Of a stretch of 64,000 nt of DNA, positions 44,546 to 52,979 are shown piece after piece. Under the pieces are notes generated by a model. That model was not told the origin of the DNA. It worked only from the letters and a program-made list of their open reading frames with translations, and searched no databases. Origin of the DNA: Streptomyces sp. NBC_00557 (GTDB lineage Bacteria > Actinomycetota > Actinomycetes > Streptomycetales > Streptomycetaceae). A program made the translations under genes and the position numbers. How positions within the stretch are numbered: position 1 is the first letter of the stretch; the number at the start of each line of letters is the position of its first letter. The stretch covers positions 2,790,001-2,854,000 of the forward strand of contig NZ_CP107796.1 of assembly GCF_036345995.1 (NCBI RefSeq), written 5' to 3'.

Positions 44546-45301
44546 TCAGCTCCAGACGTTGCCCTGGTTCTGCCCGCGCGCCCCGTGCTGCCCCATGCCG
44601 AACTGGGCGGCGAGGCCCTGCCCGATCACGGCGTTCTGCGGCGGCAGCAGCTCGCTGGGCTGGACCAGCGCGAACCCGGAGCCCATGAAGCTCAGCTCCC
44701 AGCCCTCACCGGTGTTGCCGCGCCGGCGCCACACCCCGGAGGAGTGCGTCTGGGCCTGCATCTGCACGCGCAGCCCGGTCGACCAGGCGACGATCGCGTC
44801 CGCGTCGCAGTTGACGTACTTGTCCGGCGTGACCTGCATCAGCAGCGGCGCGCCCGACGTCATCAGGGCGACCCTGCCGCGGCCGGTGATGTTCAGCTGG
44901 TACTTCCCCGAGCCCGAGATGCCGTAGAGGCTGTCGACGGCGACGACCTCGTGGTGCAGCGAGGAGTCCATGGCGAGGACGTAGGAGCTGTCGACGGTCA
45001 GCCCGTCCTGCTCGACGTCCATGATGTGCACGTGCTGGGCCAGGTTGGCCAGGTACACCGTGCCCTGTCCGTGACAGCGCATCAGGTCCAGGCCCTCGCC
45101 GGTGTACGCACGCGCGCGTGCCTGGCTGTTGCTGCGGTACTCGGCGTCGAACTCGACCAGGCCCTGGTAGGCGACCATGGTGCCCTTGCGGGCGAGGATG
45201 TCGTCGTGGCCCTCCAGGGTGACCCGGAGCAGCTGCGCGTTCTGCAACGCCCAGCGCTCCTGCGTCTGGAGGTCGTTGTACGCGAAAAGCGGGCTCTGCA
45301 T
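44546..45301 (-). CDS. AIM24 family protein (third gene of the AIM24 operon)
   Basis: A 251-residue protein of the AIM24/TRAP-like family, a double-stranded beta-helix fold found in mitochondria and bacteria, of unknown molecular role. The two-fold repeat is evident in segments like GTMVAYQGLVEF and RGRVALMTSGAPLLMQV. The C-terminus adds a Gln/Gly-rich tail (GQHGARGQNQGN). No signal peptide or membrane helix. Last of three adjacent AIM24 genes read in the same direction, with 17 bases to the previous one, so they form one operon. Confidence 0.9.
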   Translation of the reverse strand: MQSPLFAYNDLQTQERWALQNAQLLRVTLEGHDDILARKGTMVAYQGLVEFDAEYRSNSQARARAYTGEGLDLMRCHGQGTVYLANLAQHVHIMDVEQDGLTVDSSYVLAMDSSLHHEVVAVDSLYGISGSGKYQLNITGRGRVALMTSGAPLLMQVTPDKYVNCDADAIVAWSTGLRVQMQAQTHSSGVWRRRGNTGEGWELSFMGSGFALVQPSELLPPQNAVIGQGLAAQFGMGQHGARGQNQGNVWS

Positions 45302-45318
45302 GGTTCTCTGACTCCCCC

Positions 45319-45999
45319 TCAGCCCCGGATCCGGAGACGGTCGGTGCTGTCCTCGCTGGGCTGGACGACGACGATGCCCTGGCCGGAAAAGGCCATCTGG
45401 TAGGCCTCGCCGCTGCCCCGGCCGATCAGCGACTGCGCCTTGAAGCTGCGCTTGCCCTTCACCTTGAGGTTGGGCGACCAGGCGACGAGTGCGTCCGGGT
45501 CGACGTACGTCTCGTCCTCGCCGCCGCCGCAGTCGACGACGATCGGCGTGCCCCGGGAGGTCAGCGCGACCCAGCCGTGCCCGGAGATCCTCGTGTTCCA
45601 CAGGCCCTGCCCGGCGAACTTGGCGAGCCCCTTCACGCGCTCCACGCCCCAGGTGAGGTGGGCGTCGAAGGCGAGCAGGTTGGTGGCGTTGACGGAGATG
45701 CCGTCGCCGCCCAGGTTGATCACGACGACGTCGGCGCCGTAGTCGGCGAGGTAGAGCAGTCCGTCGCCGGAGCACTTCATCAGGGGCGCGCCCTCGCCGG
45801 TGATCCAGTCGCGGGCGATCTGGCGGACGGCCGGCGGGTTGGGCTCGTACTGCACGAAGCCCTCGTAGGCGACCATCGACCCCACGCGCGCGAGGAGGTC
45901 GTTTCCGGTCTGCATGGCGACCTTCAGCATGTGGCTGCCGTGGTTCTCCATGCGGGCGGTGACGGGTGCGGGGGCGAAGCCCGCGAGCGGCTGGTTCAT
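45319..45999 (-). CDS. AIM24 family protein (second gene of the AIM24 operon)
   Basis: A 226-residue AIM24-fold protein, paralogous to both neighbours. It keeps the family pattern MVAYEGFVQYE, DGLLYLADYGADVVVINL and GHGWVALTSRGTPIVVD. It lacks the tails of the other two, so it may be the minimal form. ATG at 45999; only 12 bases separate it from the TerD-AIM24 gene upstream. Oligomer formation among the three paralogues is plausible but inferred. Confidence 0.9.
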   Translation of the reverse strand: MNQPLAGFAPAPVTARMENHGSHMLKVAMQTGNDLLARVGSMVAYEGFVQYEPNPPAVRQIARDWITGEGAPLMKCSGDGLLYLADYGADVVVINLGGDGISVNATNLLAFDAHLTWGVERVKGLAKFAGQGLWNTRISGHGWVALTSRGTPIVVDCGGGEDETYVDPDALVAWSPNLKVKGKRSFKAQSLIGRGSGEAYQMAFSGQGIVVVQPSEDSTDRLRIRG

Positions 46000-46011
46000 G
46001 ACGGGCTCCCT

Positions 46012-47757
46012 CTAGACCTCGTAGGGCTGGACGACGATGAAGTTGCCGGGCGCGCCCCGGAACTGGAGGTTGACGCTCTCGCCGGTGTCTCCTGGGTAGG
46101 CGTTGCGGCGCATGCGGACCTGGCTGGAGACGATCACCTGGGAGGCGGCCGACCAGGCCACGACGGCGTTGCAGTCGGCGAAGGTGGTCGGTGTGACGGG
46201 CAGCACCACGGGGGTGCCGTGCGTCTTGACGACGATCGTGCCGGTGCCCTGGAACTGCATGGTGAACAGCGCGCCGCCGGGGATGCCGTGCCCCTCGATG
46301 CGGCGGACCTCGTACTGGAGGCTCTCGTCGAAGGCGAGGACGTTCTCCGCGGACACGCAGATCGCGTCGCCCTGCAGTTCCACGGGGTGCAGATGGGTGG
46401 AGTTCTCGGCGAGGAACACCTGTCCGGTGCCGGTGCAGCGCATCAGCTGCATCTCCTGGCCGGTGGCGTTGCCGACGATCCGCCCGGCGAAGCCCGCGCC
46501 CTTGTAGCCGAAGTCGACCTTGCCCTGGTAGAGCACCATGCTGCCCTGCCGGGCCAGCACCGGCTGCCCGCCGACGCCGAGGTCGACGCGCATGAGCTTC
46601 TTGTTCTGCTGCGTCCAGCGCTGCCCGGTCGGGGTCTCCTTGTACATCTGCAGCGCGGCCGTGATGCCGGCGCCGCCCTGCGGGGCGCCCTGGGGCACCG
46701 CGTAGGCGCCGGGCTGCGGGCCGGGCGTCTGCCCGTAGCCGGGGGGCATGGGCGCGGCCGGCTGTCCACCGGGCGGCTGCTGGCCGTAGCCGGGCGGCAT
46801 CGGCGCGGTCGGCGGGCCGCCGTAGGACTGCTGCTGGGGCGGCTGGCCGTACGGCTGCTGCGGGCCGGGGACGCCGTAGGGCTGCTGGGGCGGCTGGTTG
46901 TACGGCGCGGGGGCCGGGGCCGGCGGGTGGACGGTGCCGCCGGCGGGCGGGGTCATGGGGGCGATGACCGTCGGCGCGGCGTGCACGTTGGGCGCCGGTG
47001 CGGGCGCCGGCGGCGGGGTCTGGCCGGGCGGCGTGAAGCCCTGCGGGGCGGGCTGCGGCGCGGGGGCCGGGGCAGGCACGTCAGCCGCGGGCGCAGGAGC
47101 GGGGGCCGCCGGGGCAGGAGCGGGGGCCGCCGGTGCGGCGAACGGGGGCGGGGTCGTGGCCTGGGCGGGCGGGGCGAAGCCGGGGGCGGCGCCGGGCTGC
47201 GGCTGCTGCGGAGCGGCGGGCGCCTCCTCCTCCAGCACCTCGCCGCCGAAGTTCTTCAGCAGCGCCTCCAGTCCGCCGTCGAAGCCCTGTCCGACGGCCG
47301 CGAACCGCCACACGTCCTTCAGGTAGATGTCGCCGAGCATCACGGCCCGCTCGGTGGAGAACTCCGCGCCGCTGAACGAGTAGCGCGCGACCTCCTCACC
47401 GCCCGCGACGATACGCAGATAGCCGGGGGCGATCTGCGACATCTGCCCGGCGCCGTCGATGGTCGCCGTGAAGGACAGCTTGTGGATGTGCGGCGGGATC
47501 CGGTCCAACGTGACCCGGAACGACTCGGTGTCGCCCGCCTGGGCGCCGAGCAGCTGGATGGACTCCTCCGGGGACTTCGGCTGGTTGAAGAAGACGAAGT
47601 ACCGGTCGTCCGAGAGGCGCTCGTCGGCGTCCAGACCGAAGCAGCTGATGTCGAAGGTCAGCCCGGGGGCGGAGATCTGCACGCCTACGTACAGATCGGT
47701 GCCCGCCGTGAGGTCACTGATCCTGGCCTTGTGGCCGCGTTGGAATTCCCTGGCCAT
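46012..47757 (-). CDS. TerD domain-AIM24 fusion protein
   Basis: A 581-residue protein with two domains. Residues 1-175 are a TerD (tellurite/stress) domain with calcium-binding acidic residues (ISCFGLDADERLSDDRYFVF, then GEVARYSFSG-like EEVARYSF). A linker of about 190 residues rich in Pro, Ala, Gln and Gly (repeats like APAPAPA and PPGYGQ) follows, then an AIM24 domain (about 370-575). TerD proteins bind Ca2+ and occur in stress and phage-defence modules. The ATG at 47757 (MAREFQRG) begins the conserved TerD start. First gene of the three-gene operon. Confidence 0.93.
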   Translation of the reverse strand: MAREFQRGHKARISDLTAGTDLYVGVQISAPGLTFDISCFGLDADERLSDDRYFVFFNQPKSPEESIQLLGAQAGDTESFRVTLDRIPPHIHKLSFTATIDGAGQMSQIAPGYLRIVAGGEEVARYSFSGAEFSTERAVMLGDIYLKDVWRFAAVGQGFDGGLEALLKNFGGEVLEEEAPAAPQQPQPGAAPGFAPPAQATTPPPFAAPAAPAPAPAAPAPAPAADVPAPAPAPQPAPQGFTPPGQTPPPAPAPAPNVHAAPTVIAPMTPPAGGTVHPPAPAPAPYNQPPQQPYGVPGPQQPYGQPPQQQSYGGPPTAPMPPGYGQQPPGGQPAAPMPPGYGQTPGPQPGAYAVPQGAPQGGAGITAALQMYKETPTGQRWTQQNKKLMRVDLGVGGQPVLARQGSMVLYQGKVDFGYKGAGFAGRIVGNATGQEMQLMRCTGTGQVFLAENSTHLHPVELQGDAICVSAENVLAFDESLQYEVRRIEGHGIPGGALFTMQFQGTGTIVVKTHGTPVVLPVTPTTFADCNAVVAWSAASQVIVSSQVRMRRNAYPGDTGESVNLQFRGAPGNFIVVQPYEV

Positions 47758-47886
47758 GCGTAACGACCGTCCCCCATCCCGAATGTGAGTGCGTCGCGTC
47801 AGGCTAACGGCTCGGTGCGGGATCGGACGCAACCGGTACAGACCCGGTACACAACCGCGCCCGGAGACGGATGGATTGCCGGCGGC

Positions 47887-48483
47887 TCACTGCCGGCGCG
47901 CCCCTGGCACGTGCGGCAGCCGGTCCGCCGCGACGACCCCTTCGAGGTAGCCGCGGGCCCGCTCGGTGCGCGGGTACGCCTCCAGCAGCCGCCAGAAGTC
48001 CGGGCCGTGACCGGGGACCAGCAGATGGGCCAGCTCATGGCAGAGGACGTAGTCGACGACGTACTCGGGCATCCCCTGCAGCCGGTGCGAGAGCCGGATG
48101 CTGCCCTCGGCCGGGGTGCACGAACCCCAGCGCGTGTTCTGGTTGGTGACCCAGCGCACGGAGGCGGGCCGGGCCCGGCCGTCGAAGTACTGCGCCGACA
48201 GCCGCTCGGCCCGCTGGGCCAGTTCGGCGTCGCCGAGCAGCCGCCTGCTCTCCTGGGCGGCGAGTTTGTCGAGCATGACGGTGATCCAGCGCTGCTCCTC
48301 CGCCTTCGACATCCGGGCGGGGATCAGCACGACGGTGCGATCGCCCTCGCGGTACGCGGAGACCGTCCGGCGGCGCCGGGAACTCCTGCGGACCTCGATC
48401 GCGCTCGCCCCCGAGCCGCCGGGCGGCTGGCTCGTCGTGCTGCGCTGTGGCATTCCGGCGCGGTGCAGTGGGTCGGCGGGCAC
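47887..48483 (-). CDS. YgjP/M48-type zinc metallopeptidase
   Basis: A 198-residue soluble protein of the YgjP (DUF45) metallopeptidase family. The zinc motif is CHELAHLLVPGHG (HExxH plus a downstream His), preceded by the strongly conserved NQNTRWGSC segment. The N-terminal 35 residues are basic and Ser/Arg-rich. A start at 48483 is used; an internal Met at residue 11 is also possible. It is divergent from the ThiF-ABC1 kinase unit. The substrate is unknown, and family members are thought to process proteins. Confidence 0.88.
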   Translation of the reverse strand: MPADPLHRAGMPQRSTTSQPPGGSGASAIEVRRSSRRRRTVSAYREGDRTVVLIPARMSKAEEQRWITVMLDKLAAQESRRLLGDAELAQRAERLSAQYFDGRARPASVRWVTNQNTRWGSCTPAEGSIRLSHRLQGMPEYVVDYVLCHELAHLLVPGHGPDFWRLLEAYPRTERARGYLEGVVAADRLPHVPGARRQ

Positions 48484-48878
48484 GCCCCGACGTTACCCGC
48501 TGGATACGGCCGAAGTCCCGGCTCCGGAACGGTTCGATGCCGAACCCCCACCATGCGTTTGATTCCTATGATTCCTGCGACTGATCCGGACATCCGGTTT
48601 ATCCGGTTTACCGGGTCCGCTCACCGGGCTCCGCACGGGCACGTCGACCACATCACCCTGCCGCCCGGCCTCGCGCCCTCTCCCCTTCGCCCTGCCACCT
48701 TCCTCACCCGTCAGCTTGTACGACGAATACCCCCAGCCTGTGGATAACTCTCGGCACCGGGCGCCCGGACAGGGCATGCTGGCAGGCGTCGGCGGAACAT
48801 GACCGGTTCCACCGGCGAAGCGAAGTTCCGGACGTTCCAGATGCTCCGGGATGCTTTCAACGGATACGGGGGACCGTC
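48484..48878. other. Intergenic region before the ThiF gene
   Basis: No gene is seen in these 395 bases. It contains short direct repeats (TTGATTCC/TGATTCC around 48560 and TCCGGTTTA twice near 48593-48612) and a single DnaA-box-like TTATCCACA on the minus strand at 48739-48747. It must carry the divergent promoters of the M48 and ThiF genes; no clear -10/-35 pair can be chosen. Confidence 0.5.
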
Positions 48879-50111
48879 ATGCATCCGGTGGTGAAACCCG
48901 CCCTGCGGCGCGGCTGGCGTGACCGCGACACCGTCCAGTTCGGGATGACGCCCGCGCACGCCCTGACACTGGGGCCGATGGACTCGGCGACACGCGACCT
49001 CCTGGAGCTGTTCAACGGCACACGCGGGCTGCCGCTGCTGCGCGAGGAAGGCCGCCGCATGAACCTCCCCGCCGGCCAGGTCGACACCCTGCTGGAGCGG
49101 CTGACCCGGGCAGGCCTGATCGACGACGCGCGCGGCGGCGGACCCGCGGCGGACGCGCTGCGCCAGAGGACGGACGCCCTGCGACGGCTGCGCCCCGACC
49201 TCGCCGCGCTGTCCCTGACCACGGCCGAGCCGGGCGGCGCGCTCGCCCGGCTGGCCGCCCGCCGCGCCCTGCGCGTGCAGGTACGGGGCGCGGGGCGGGT
49301 CGGCGCACTCCTGGCATCGGTGCTGTCGGGCGCCGGGGTCGGCGAGGTCGACGTGCGCGACACCGGCCGCGTGGAACCGTGGGACGTGGCGCCGGGCGGG
49401 CTGCCCGCCGATTCGGTCGGCGAGCGCCGGGACACCGCGGCCCGGGCCGCGGTGCGCCGCGCGGCACCCGACCGCCCACCGCGCCGCGCCCACTCCCCCG
49501 GATCCGGCGCCCACTTCCCCGGATCCGGTGCCCCGGACCCCGGGCACGCCCTGGTGATCCTCACGCCCCGCGACGAGGTGGCCGTGCATGCCCCCGACCC
49601 GGCCGACGCCGAGCCGCTCATGGCCTCCGGCACACCTCATCTGTACGCGGGCGTCGTCGAGGGCACCGGTGTCGTCGGGCCGCTCGTCCTGCCCGGTGAA
49701 TCCGGCTGCGCCGGCTGCCTGCACCTCGACCGCACGGACCGGGATCCTGCCTGGCCCCGGCTGACCGCCCAGTGGCGGTGCGCCAGGTCGCGCCGCGTCG
49801 AGGCCTGCGATGTGACGCTGGCCACAGCGGTCGCGGGTCTGGCCGCGGCACACGCGCTCGCCTTCCTCGACGGGCACGCACCGTCCGGCACCGGCACTCG
49901 CTGGGAGGTCTCCAGCCCTGCTCTGGACTGGCGGACCCGGCCGGTACGGCCGCATCCGGCATGCGGGTGCGGCGCTGCGGACAGACCTGAAGGGGAGCAC
50001 TCCTCAACCGACGGCGCGGCACGCGCGACAATGGCGGTGCGACGGCCGTCGACGCCACGACGCACAGCGGGCGCGGCGCGGCCGACTGTGACTTGGAGGG
50101 CGCATGTCTGA
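48879..50111 (+). CDS. ThiF/E1-like adenylyltransferase-family protein
   Basis: A 410-residue protein with an N-terminal wHTH-like region (about 30-80, MNLPAGQVDTLLERLTRAGLI) and an E1/ThiF-like Rossmann domain (about 120-375, VQVRGAGRVGALLASVLSGAGV). Two zinc knuckles, CAGC and CGCG, occur near 280 and 370. The ATP-adenylating Arg/Asp residues of classic E1 enzymes are not all clear. A Ser/Pro/Gly linker (PGSGAHFPGSGAPDPG) is coded by GGATCCGG repeats. No ubiquitin-like or ThiS gene is nearby. The start at 48879 is an ATG. It overlaps the ABC1 kinase gene by eight bases. Confidence 0.82.
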   Translation: MHPVVKPALRRGWRDRDTVQFGMTPAHALTLGPMDSATRDLLELFNGTRGLPLLREEGRRMNLPAGQVDTLLERLTRAGLIDDARGGGPAADALRQRTDALRRLRPDLAALSLTTAEPGGALARLAARRALRVQVRGAGRVGALLASVLSGAGVGEVDVRDTGRVEPWDVAPGGLPADSVGERRDTAARAAVRRAAPDRPPRRAHSPGSGAHFPGSGAPDPGHALVILTPRDEVAVHAPDPADAEPLMASGTPHLYAGVVEGTGVVGPLVLPGESGCAGCLHLDRTDRDPAWPRLTAQWRCARSRRVEACDVTLATAVAGLAAAHALAFLDGHAPSGTGTRWEVSSPALDWRTRPVRPHPACGCGAADRPEGEHSSTDGAARATMAVRRPSTPRRTAGAARPTVTWRAHV

Positions 50112-51573
50112 TCTTCCCCGGAAGGCGGTCACCCGGACCGCCAAGCTCGCCGCGCTCCCGCTCGGCTTCGCCGGCCGGGCCACCTGGGGGCTGGGCAAGC
50201 GGATCGTGGGCGAGTCCGCGGAGATCGTCGGCAGGGAACTGCAACAGCGCACGGCGGAGCAGCTGTTCAAGGTGCTGGGCGAGCTGAAAGGCGGTGCGAT
50301 GAAGTTCGGGCAGGCCCTGTCCGTCTTCGAGTCCGCGCTACCCGAGGAGATCGCCGGTCCCTACCGCGCGGCGCTGACCAAGCTCCAGGAGGCGGCGCCG
50401 CCCATGCCGACCCGCACGGTGCACGGGGTGCTCGCGGAGCGGCTGGGTGAGGACTGGCGCGATCTGTTCGAGGAGTTCGAGGACAAGCCGGCCGCCGCGG
50501 CCTCGATCGGCCAGGTGCACCGGGCCGTGTGGCACGACGGCCGGGAGGTGGCGGTCAAGGTGCAGTACCCGGGCGCCGGCGAGGCCCTGCTCTCCGACCT
50601 CGGCCAACTCAGCCGTTTCGCCCGACTGCTCGGGCCGCTGATTCCGGGCATGGACATCAAGCCGCTCATCGCCGAGCTGAGGGACCGGGTCTCCGAGGAG
50701 CTGGACTACGACCTGGAGGCCCAGGCCCAGACCGCGCACGCGGAGGAGTTCGCGGGCGACCCCGACGTGGTGGTCCCGGCCGTCGTGCACCAGTGCGAGC
50801 AGGTGCTGGTCACCGAGTGGATCGACGGCATCCCGCTGTCGGAGATCATCTCGGACGGCACCCCCGAGCAGCGGGACCGTGCCGGGCAGCTCCTGGCCCG
50901 GTTCCTGTTCTCGGGCCCGGCCCGCACCGGCCTGCTGCACGCCGACCCTCATCCCGGCAACTTCCGGCTGCTGCCCGGCGGCCCGGCCGGCGAGGACGAC
51001 TGGCGCCTGGGCGTCCTGGACTTCGGCACCGTCGACCGGCTGCCCGGCGGACTGCCGTTGCCGATCGGCATCTCGTTGCGCATGACGCTGGACGGCGAGG
51101 CCGAGACGGTCTACGAACTCCTCTGCGAGGAAGGCTTCGTGAAGGAGTCCATAGAGCTGGATCCGGACGCGGTCCTCGACTACCTGCTGCCGATCATCGA
51201 ACCGGCGCGCGTCGAGGCGTTCACCTTCAGCCGCGGCTGGATGCGCAACCAGGCCGCCCGCATCGCCGACCCGCGCTCCCCCGCGTACCAGCTGGGCAAG
51301 CGGCTCAACCTGCCGCCGGCCTATCTGCTGATCCACCGGGTGACCCTGAGCACGATCGGCGTCCTGTGCCAGCTCGGCGCCACGGTACGCCTCCGCGAAG
51401 AGCTGGAGGAGTGGCTGCCGGGGTTCGTTTCCGAGGACACGGACGTGACAGAGGTCACTGGGGTCACGGAGGCCACGGCAGTCACGGAGGTTACGGAGGT
51501 GAGCGACATCACCGCTGTCACCGACGACACGGACGCCGAGCTGCCCGAGGAGGAGTCCGCGGCGGGGGCGTGA
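50104..51573 (+). CDS. ABC1/UbiB/AarF-family atypical kinase
   Basis: A 489-residue atypical kinase-like protein. Family motifs: KFGQALSVFE (KxGQ), AAASIGQVH (the A-rich loop replacing the P-loop), VAVKVQYPG (ATP-binding Lys), LLHADPHPGNF and LDFGTVDRLP. UbiB/ABC1 proteins act in lipid and quinone metabolism, and the mycobacterial orthologue beside whiB7 is linked to antibiotic tolerance. The last 45 residues are acidic, with a VTEVT-type repeat tract. The ATG lies inside the end of the ThiF gene, so the two are translationally coupled. A terminator is not evident; repeats follow. Confidence 0.93.
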   Translation: MSDLPRKAVTRTAKLAALPLGFAGRATWGLGKRIVGESAEIVGRELQQRTAEQLFKVLGELKGGAMKFGQALSVFESALPEEIAGPYRAALTKLQEAAPPMPTRTVHGVLAERLGEDWRDLFEEFEDKPAAAASIGQVHRAVWHDGREVAVKVQYPGAGEALLSDLGQLSRFARLLGPLIPGMDIKPLIAELRDRVSEELDYDLEAQAQTAHAEEFAGDPDVVVPAVVHQCEQVLVTEWIDGIPLSEIISDGTPEQRDRAGQLLARFLFSGPARTGLLHADPHPGNFRLLPGGPAGEDDWRLGVLDFGTVDRLPGGLPLPIGISLRMTLDGEAETVYELLCEEGFVKESIELDPDAVLDYLLPIIEPARVEAFTFSRGWMRNQAARIADPRSPAYQLGKRLNLPPAYLLIHRVTLSTIGVLCQLGATVRLREELEEWLPGFVSEDTDVTEVTGVTEATAVTEVTEVSDITAVTDDTDAELPEEESAAGA

Positions 51574-51577
51574 TCAC

Positions 51578-51656
51578 GGATCCAGGGATCCGGGGATCCG
51601 GGGATCCGGAGCGCGCGCGATCGATCCGGGGATCCGGAGATCCGGAGATCCGCGGA
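51578..51656. repeat. Eight-base GGATCC repeat array after the ABC1 kinase gene
   Basis: GGATCC occurs at 51578, 51586, 51594 and 51602, exactly eight bases apart, with the unit GGATCCGG (variants GGATCCAG). A second run with period eight (GGATCCGGAGATCCGG) is at 51630-51656, and a further loose copy lies near 51673. The array starts five bases after the kinase stop. Similar CCCCGGATCCGG boxes occur inside the ThiF gene at 49496-49529. Confidence 0.9.
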
Positions 51657-51769
51657 TGCAGAGCGCGCGGGATAGATCCGGGGTGCGCGGGATCGGGGGA
51701 CGCTGTGCCTTGGAAGTGAAGTGGGGGGCGGGGCGGGGGGGGAGGGGGAGGGGCCCCCGGAAAGTCGGT

Positions 51770-51982
51770 TCACCACCAAGCCGAGTCCAGCCGCCCCTCG
51801 ATCGCTCTCAGGTTCTGTCTGGAGCAGGTGTCGCAGAAGTACTGGCGGACGCCGTTCTCCACGGAGCAGGTCCAGGTGGCCGGCGGGGGGCCGTCGGAGG
51901 GGGTGCCGCAGCGGGCGCAGACGTGGATGCGGCGCTCCGGGGTGGAGCCGCTCTGATCGCTTCCTCCGGGAAGACTCGTCAC
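51770..51982 (-). CDS. Small zinc-finger protein
   Basis: A 70-residue protein with two CxxC pairs, VCARCGT (about residue 21) and FCDTCSRQ (about 48), and a further Cys between, forming a treble-clef-like zinc site. The C-terminal part RQNLRAIEGRLDSAWW is helical. The GTG at 51982 is chosen; the frame stays open upstream to another possible start at 52027. It matches the general pattern of small Streptomyces zinc-finger proteins of unknown role. It lies downstream of the wblC unit on the same strand, 136 bases after the last gene of it. Confidence 0.75.
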   Translation of the reverse strand: MTSLPGGSDQSGSTPERRIHVCARCGTPSDGPPPATWTCSVENGVRQYFCDTCSRQNLRAIEGRLDSAWW

Positions 51983-52118
51983 CTGGCGACCATAACTCCG
52001 CAGGTGGCCGATCGCCGCACAACGCACCGCGGGGGCCGGTCCGTTCGGCCGGACCGGCCCCCGTCACGAAGACTTCGCCTCCCGCGCCGGGAGGCCACCG
52101 CTTCGATTGGCGTGATCG

Positions 52119-52442
52119 TTACTGCATGACGGCCATGGCGAGCGCGCGCCGGGCGCGCAGCGAGGCGCGCTCGGCCCGGCGCTGCATCCGCTGGGCGACC
52201 GCCAGGCGCACGGCCCGGCGTTCCCGCGCGGCGTCATGGAGTCGCTCGTGCATATGCGCACGAGCCAGGGCTTCTTGCATGAGTTGCATCTCTCGGGTCC
52301 TGTTCTGGCGCGCTTCGGTCGCGCCGGTGGTGGTGACGTCTTCGGTCGCGGAGCCTGCGGGCTCGTTGGTGGACGGCTTCATCGGGGCCTGCTTCTGGGG
52401 GTCGTGCGTGAGGGGGCGGTCGATCGTTCCTGCGGTGTTCAT
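52119..52442 (-). CDS. Small basic helical protein co-translated with WblC
   Basis: A 107-residue protein with a disordered, Thr-rich N-terminus and a long Arg/Ala-rich helical C-terminal half (segments such as AARERRAVRLAVAQRMQRRA). It looks like a nucleic-acid- or ribosome-binding protein, but no family is recognised. Its ATG overlaps the wblC stop by four bases (ATGA), so it is made with WblC and may serve in the same antibiotic response. Arg-rich GC-rich frames can be spurious; the overlap and start favour a real gene. Confidence 0.7.
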   Translation of the reverse strand: MNTAGTIDRPLTHDPQKQAPMKPSTNEPAGSATEDVTTTGATEARQNRTREMQLMQEALARAHMHERLHDAARERRAVRLAVAQRMQRRAERASLRARRALAMAVMQ

Positions 52443-52807
52443 GCCGTGACCGGGTTCTTGCGCGGGCGGCCACGCGGCCGCTTCCGGGCGACGACGACAC
52501 CCTGGACGAACAGCTCGCCACCCCAGACGCCCCAGGGCTCACGCCGCTCCTTGGCGCCGGCGAGGCAGGCCTCGATCAGCGGGCAGGTGCGGCAGAGGGA
52601 CTTGGCGTACTCGACGTCCGCGGGCGACTCGGCGAAGAAGACCTCCGGGTCGTAGGAGCGGCAGGGGACGGGTACGCCGAGGTTCTCGATGGCGTCGTCG
52701 AGCGCGGTGAGCGCGGTCAGGGGAGTCAAGGTGGAGTCCTCCGTGAGGCCGGGCGGGGGGATCGTTTGCGAAGGCGGTACGGACGGGGCGTGCGCTTCGA
52801 GTTGCAC
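52439..52807 (-). CDS. wblC: WhiB-family regulator WblC (WhiB7 type)
   Basis: A 122-residue Wbl regulator that turns on ribosome-protection and efflux genes after exposure to ribosome-targeting drugs, acting with the principal sigma factor. The iron-sulfur cysteines are in PCRSY, LCRTCPLIEAC, and the GVWGGELF turn follows. The C-terminal AT-hook RPRGRPRKN is the mark of the WhiB7/WblC subgroup. The GTG at 52807 has a GAGGAAAAC ribosome-binding site. A terminator hairpin and an upstream ORF precede it. Neighbours (ABC1 kinase, uvrD2, mycoredoxin) match the mycobacterial whiB7 locus. Confidence 0.94.
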   Translation of the reverse strand: MQLEAHAPSVPPSQTIPPPGLTEDSTLTPLTALTALDDAIENLGVPVPCRSYDPEVFFAESPADVEYAKSLCRTCPLIEACLAGAKERREPWGVWGGELFVQGVVVARKRPRGRPRKNPVTA

Positions 52808-52912
52808 GGTCTGTTTTCCTCGTCTGGTCGTTCCGGCCGGTTGACCGGGTGTCGGCTTGGTACCGGGTTCTTTTCTTGTCCCGAGGCCCCTTCGCTCCGT
52901 CGTCCCCGTTCG

Positions 52913-52958
52913 GGGAAAACAGAAGGGCCGCGGATCCCGGATGGGGTTCCGCGGCCCT
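52913..52958 (-). promoter_or_regulatory. Attenuator terminator in the wblC leader
   Basis: On the minus strand an 11-base perfect stem (AGGGCCGCGGA with TCCGCGGCCCT) is followed by TTCTGTTTTCC, a classical intrinsic terminator. It lies about 110 bases before the wblC start and right after the upstream ORF. S. coelicolor wblC and mycobacterial whiB7 are known to be controlled by ribosome-dependent attenuation of this kind: slow or stalled translation of the leader ORF lets RNA polymerase read through. Confidence 0.8.
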
Positions 52959-52979
52959 GAAGGCGCCGGCCTGATCGGA

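Noticed and set aside
47785..48747. Plus-strand frame over the YgjP-type peptidase gene
   Set aside because: The opposite strand has HELAH and WGSC motifs; this frame has none.
48739..48747. TTATCCACA DnaA-box-like word, and similar words near 55699 and 55750
   Set aside because: They are isolated, with no cluster, no dnaA/dnaN and no AT-rich region, so not an origin.
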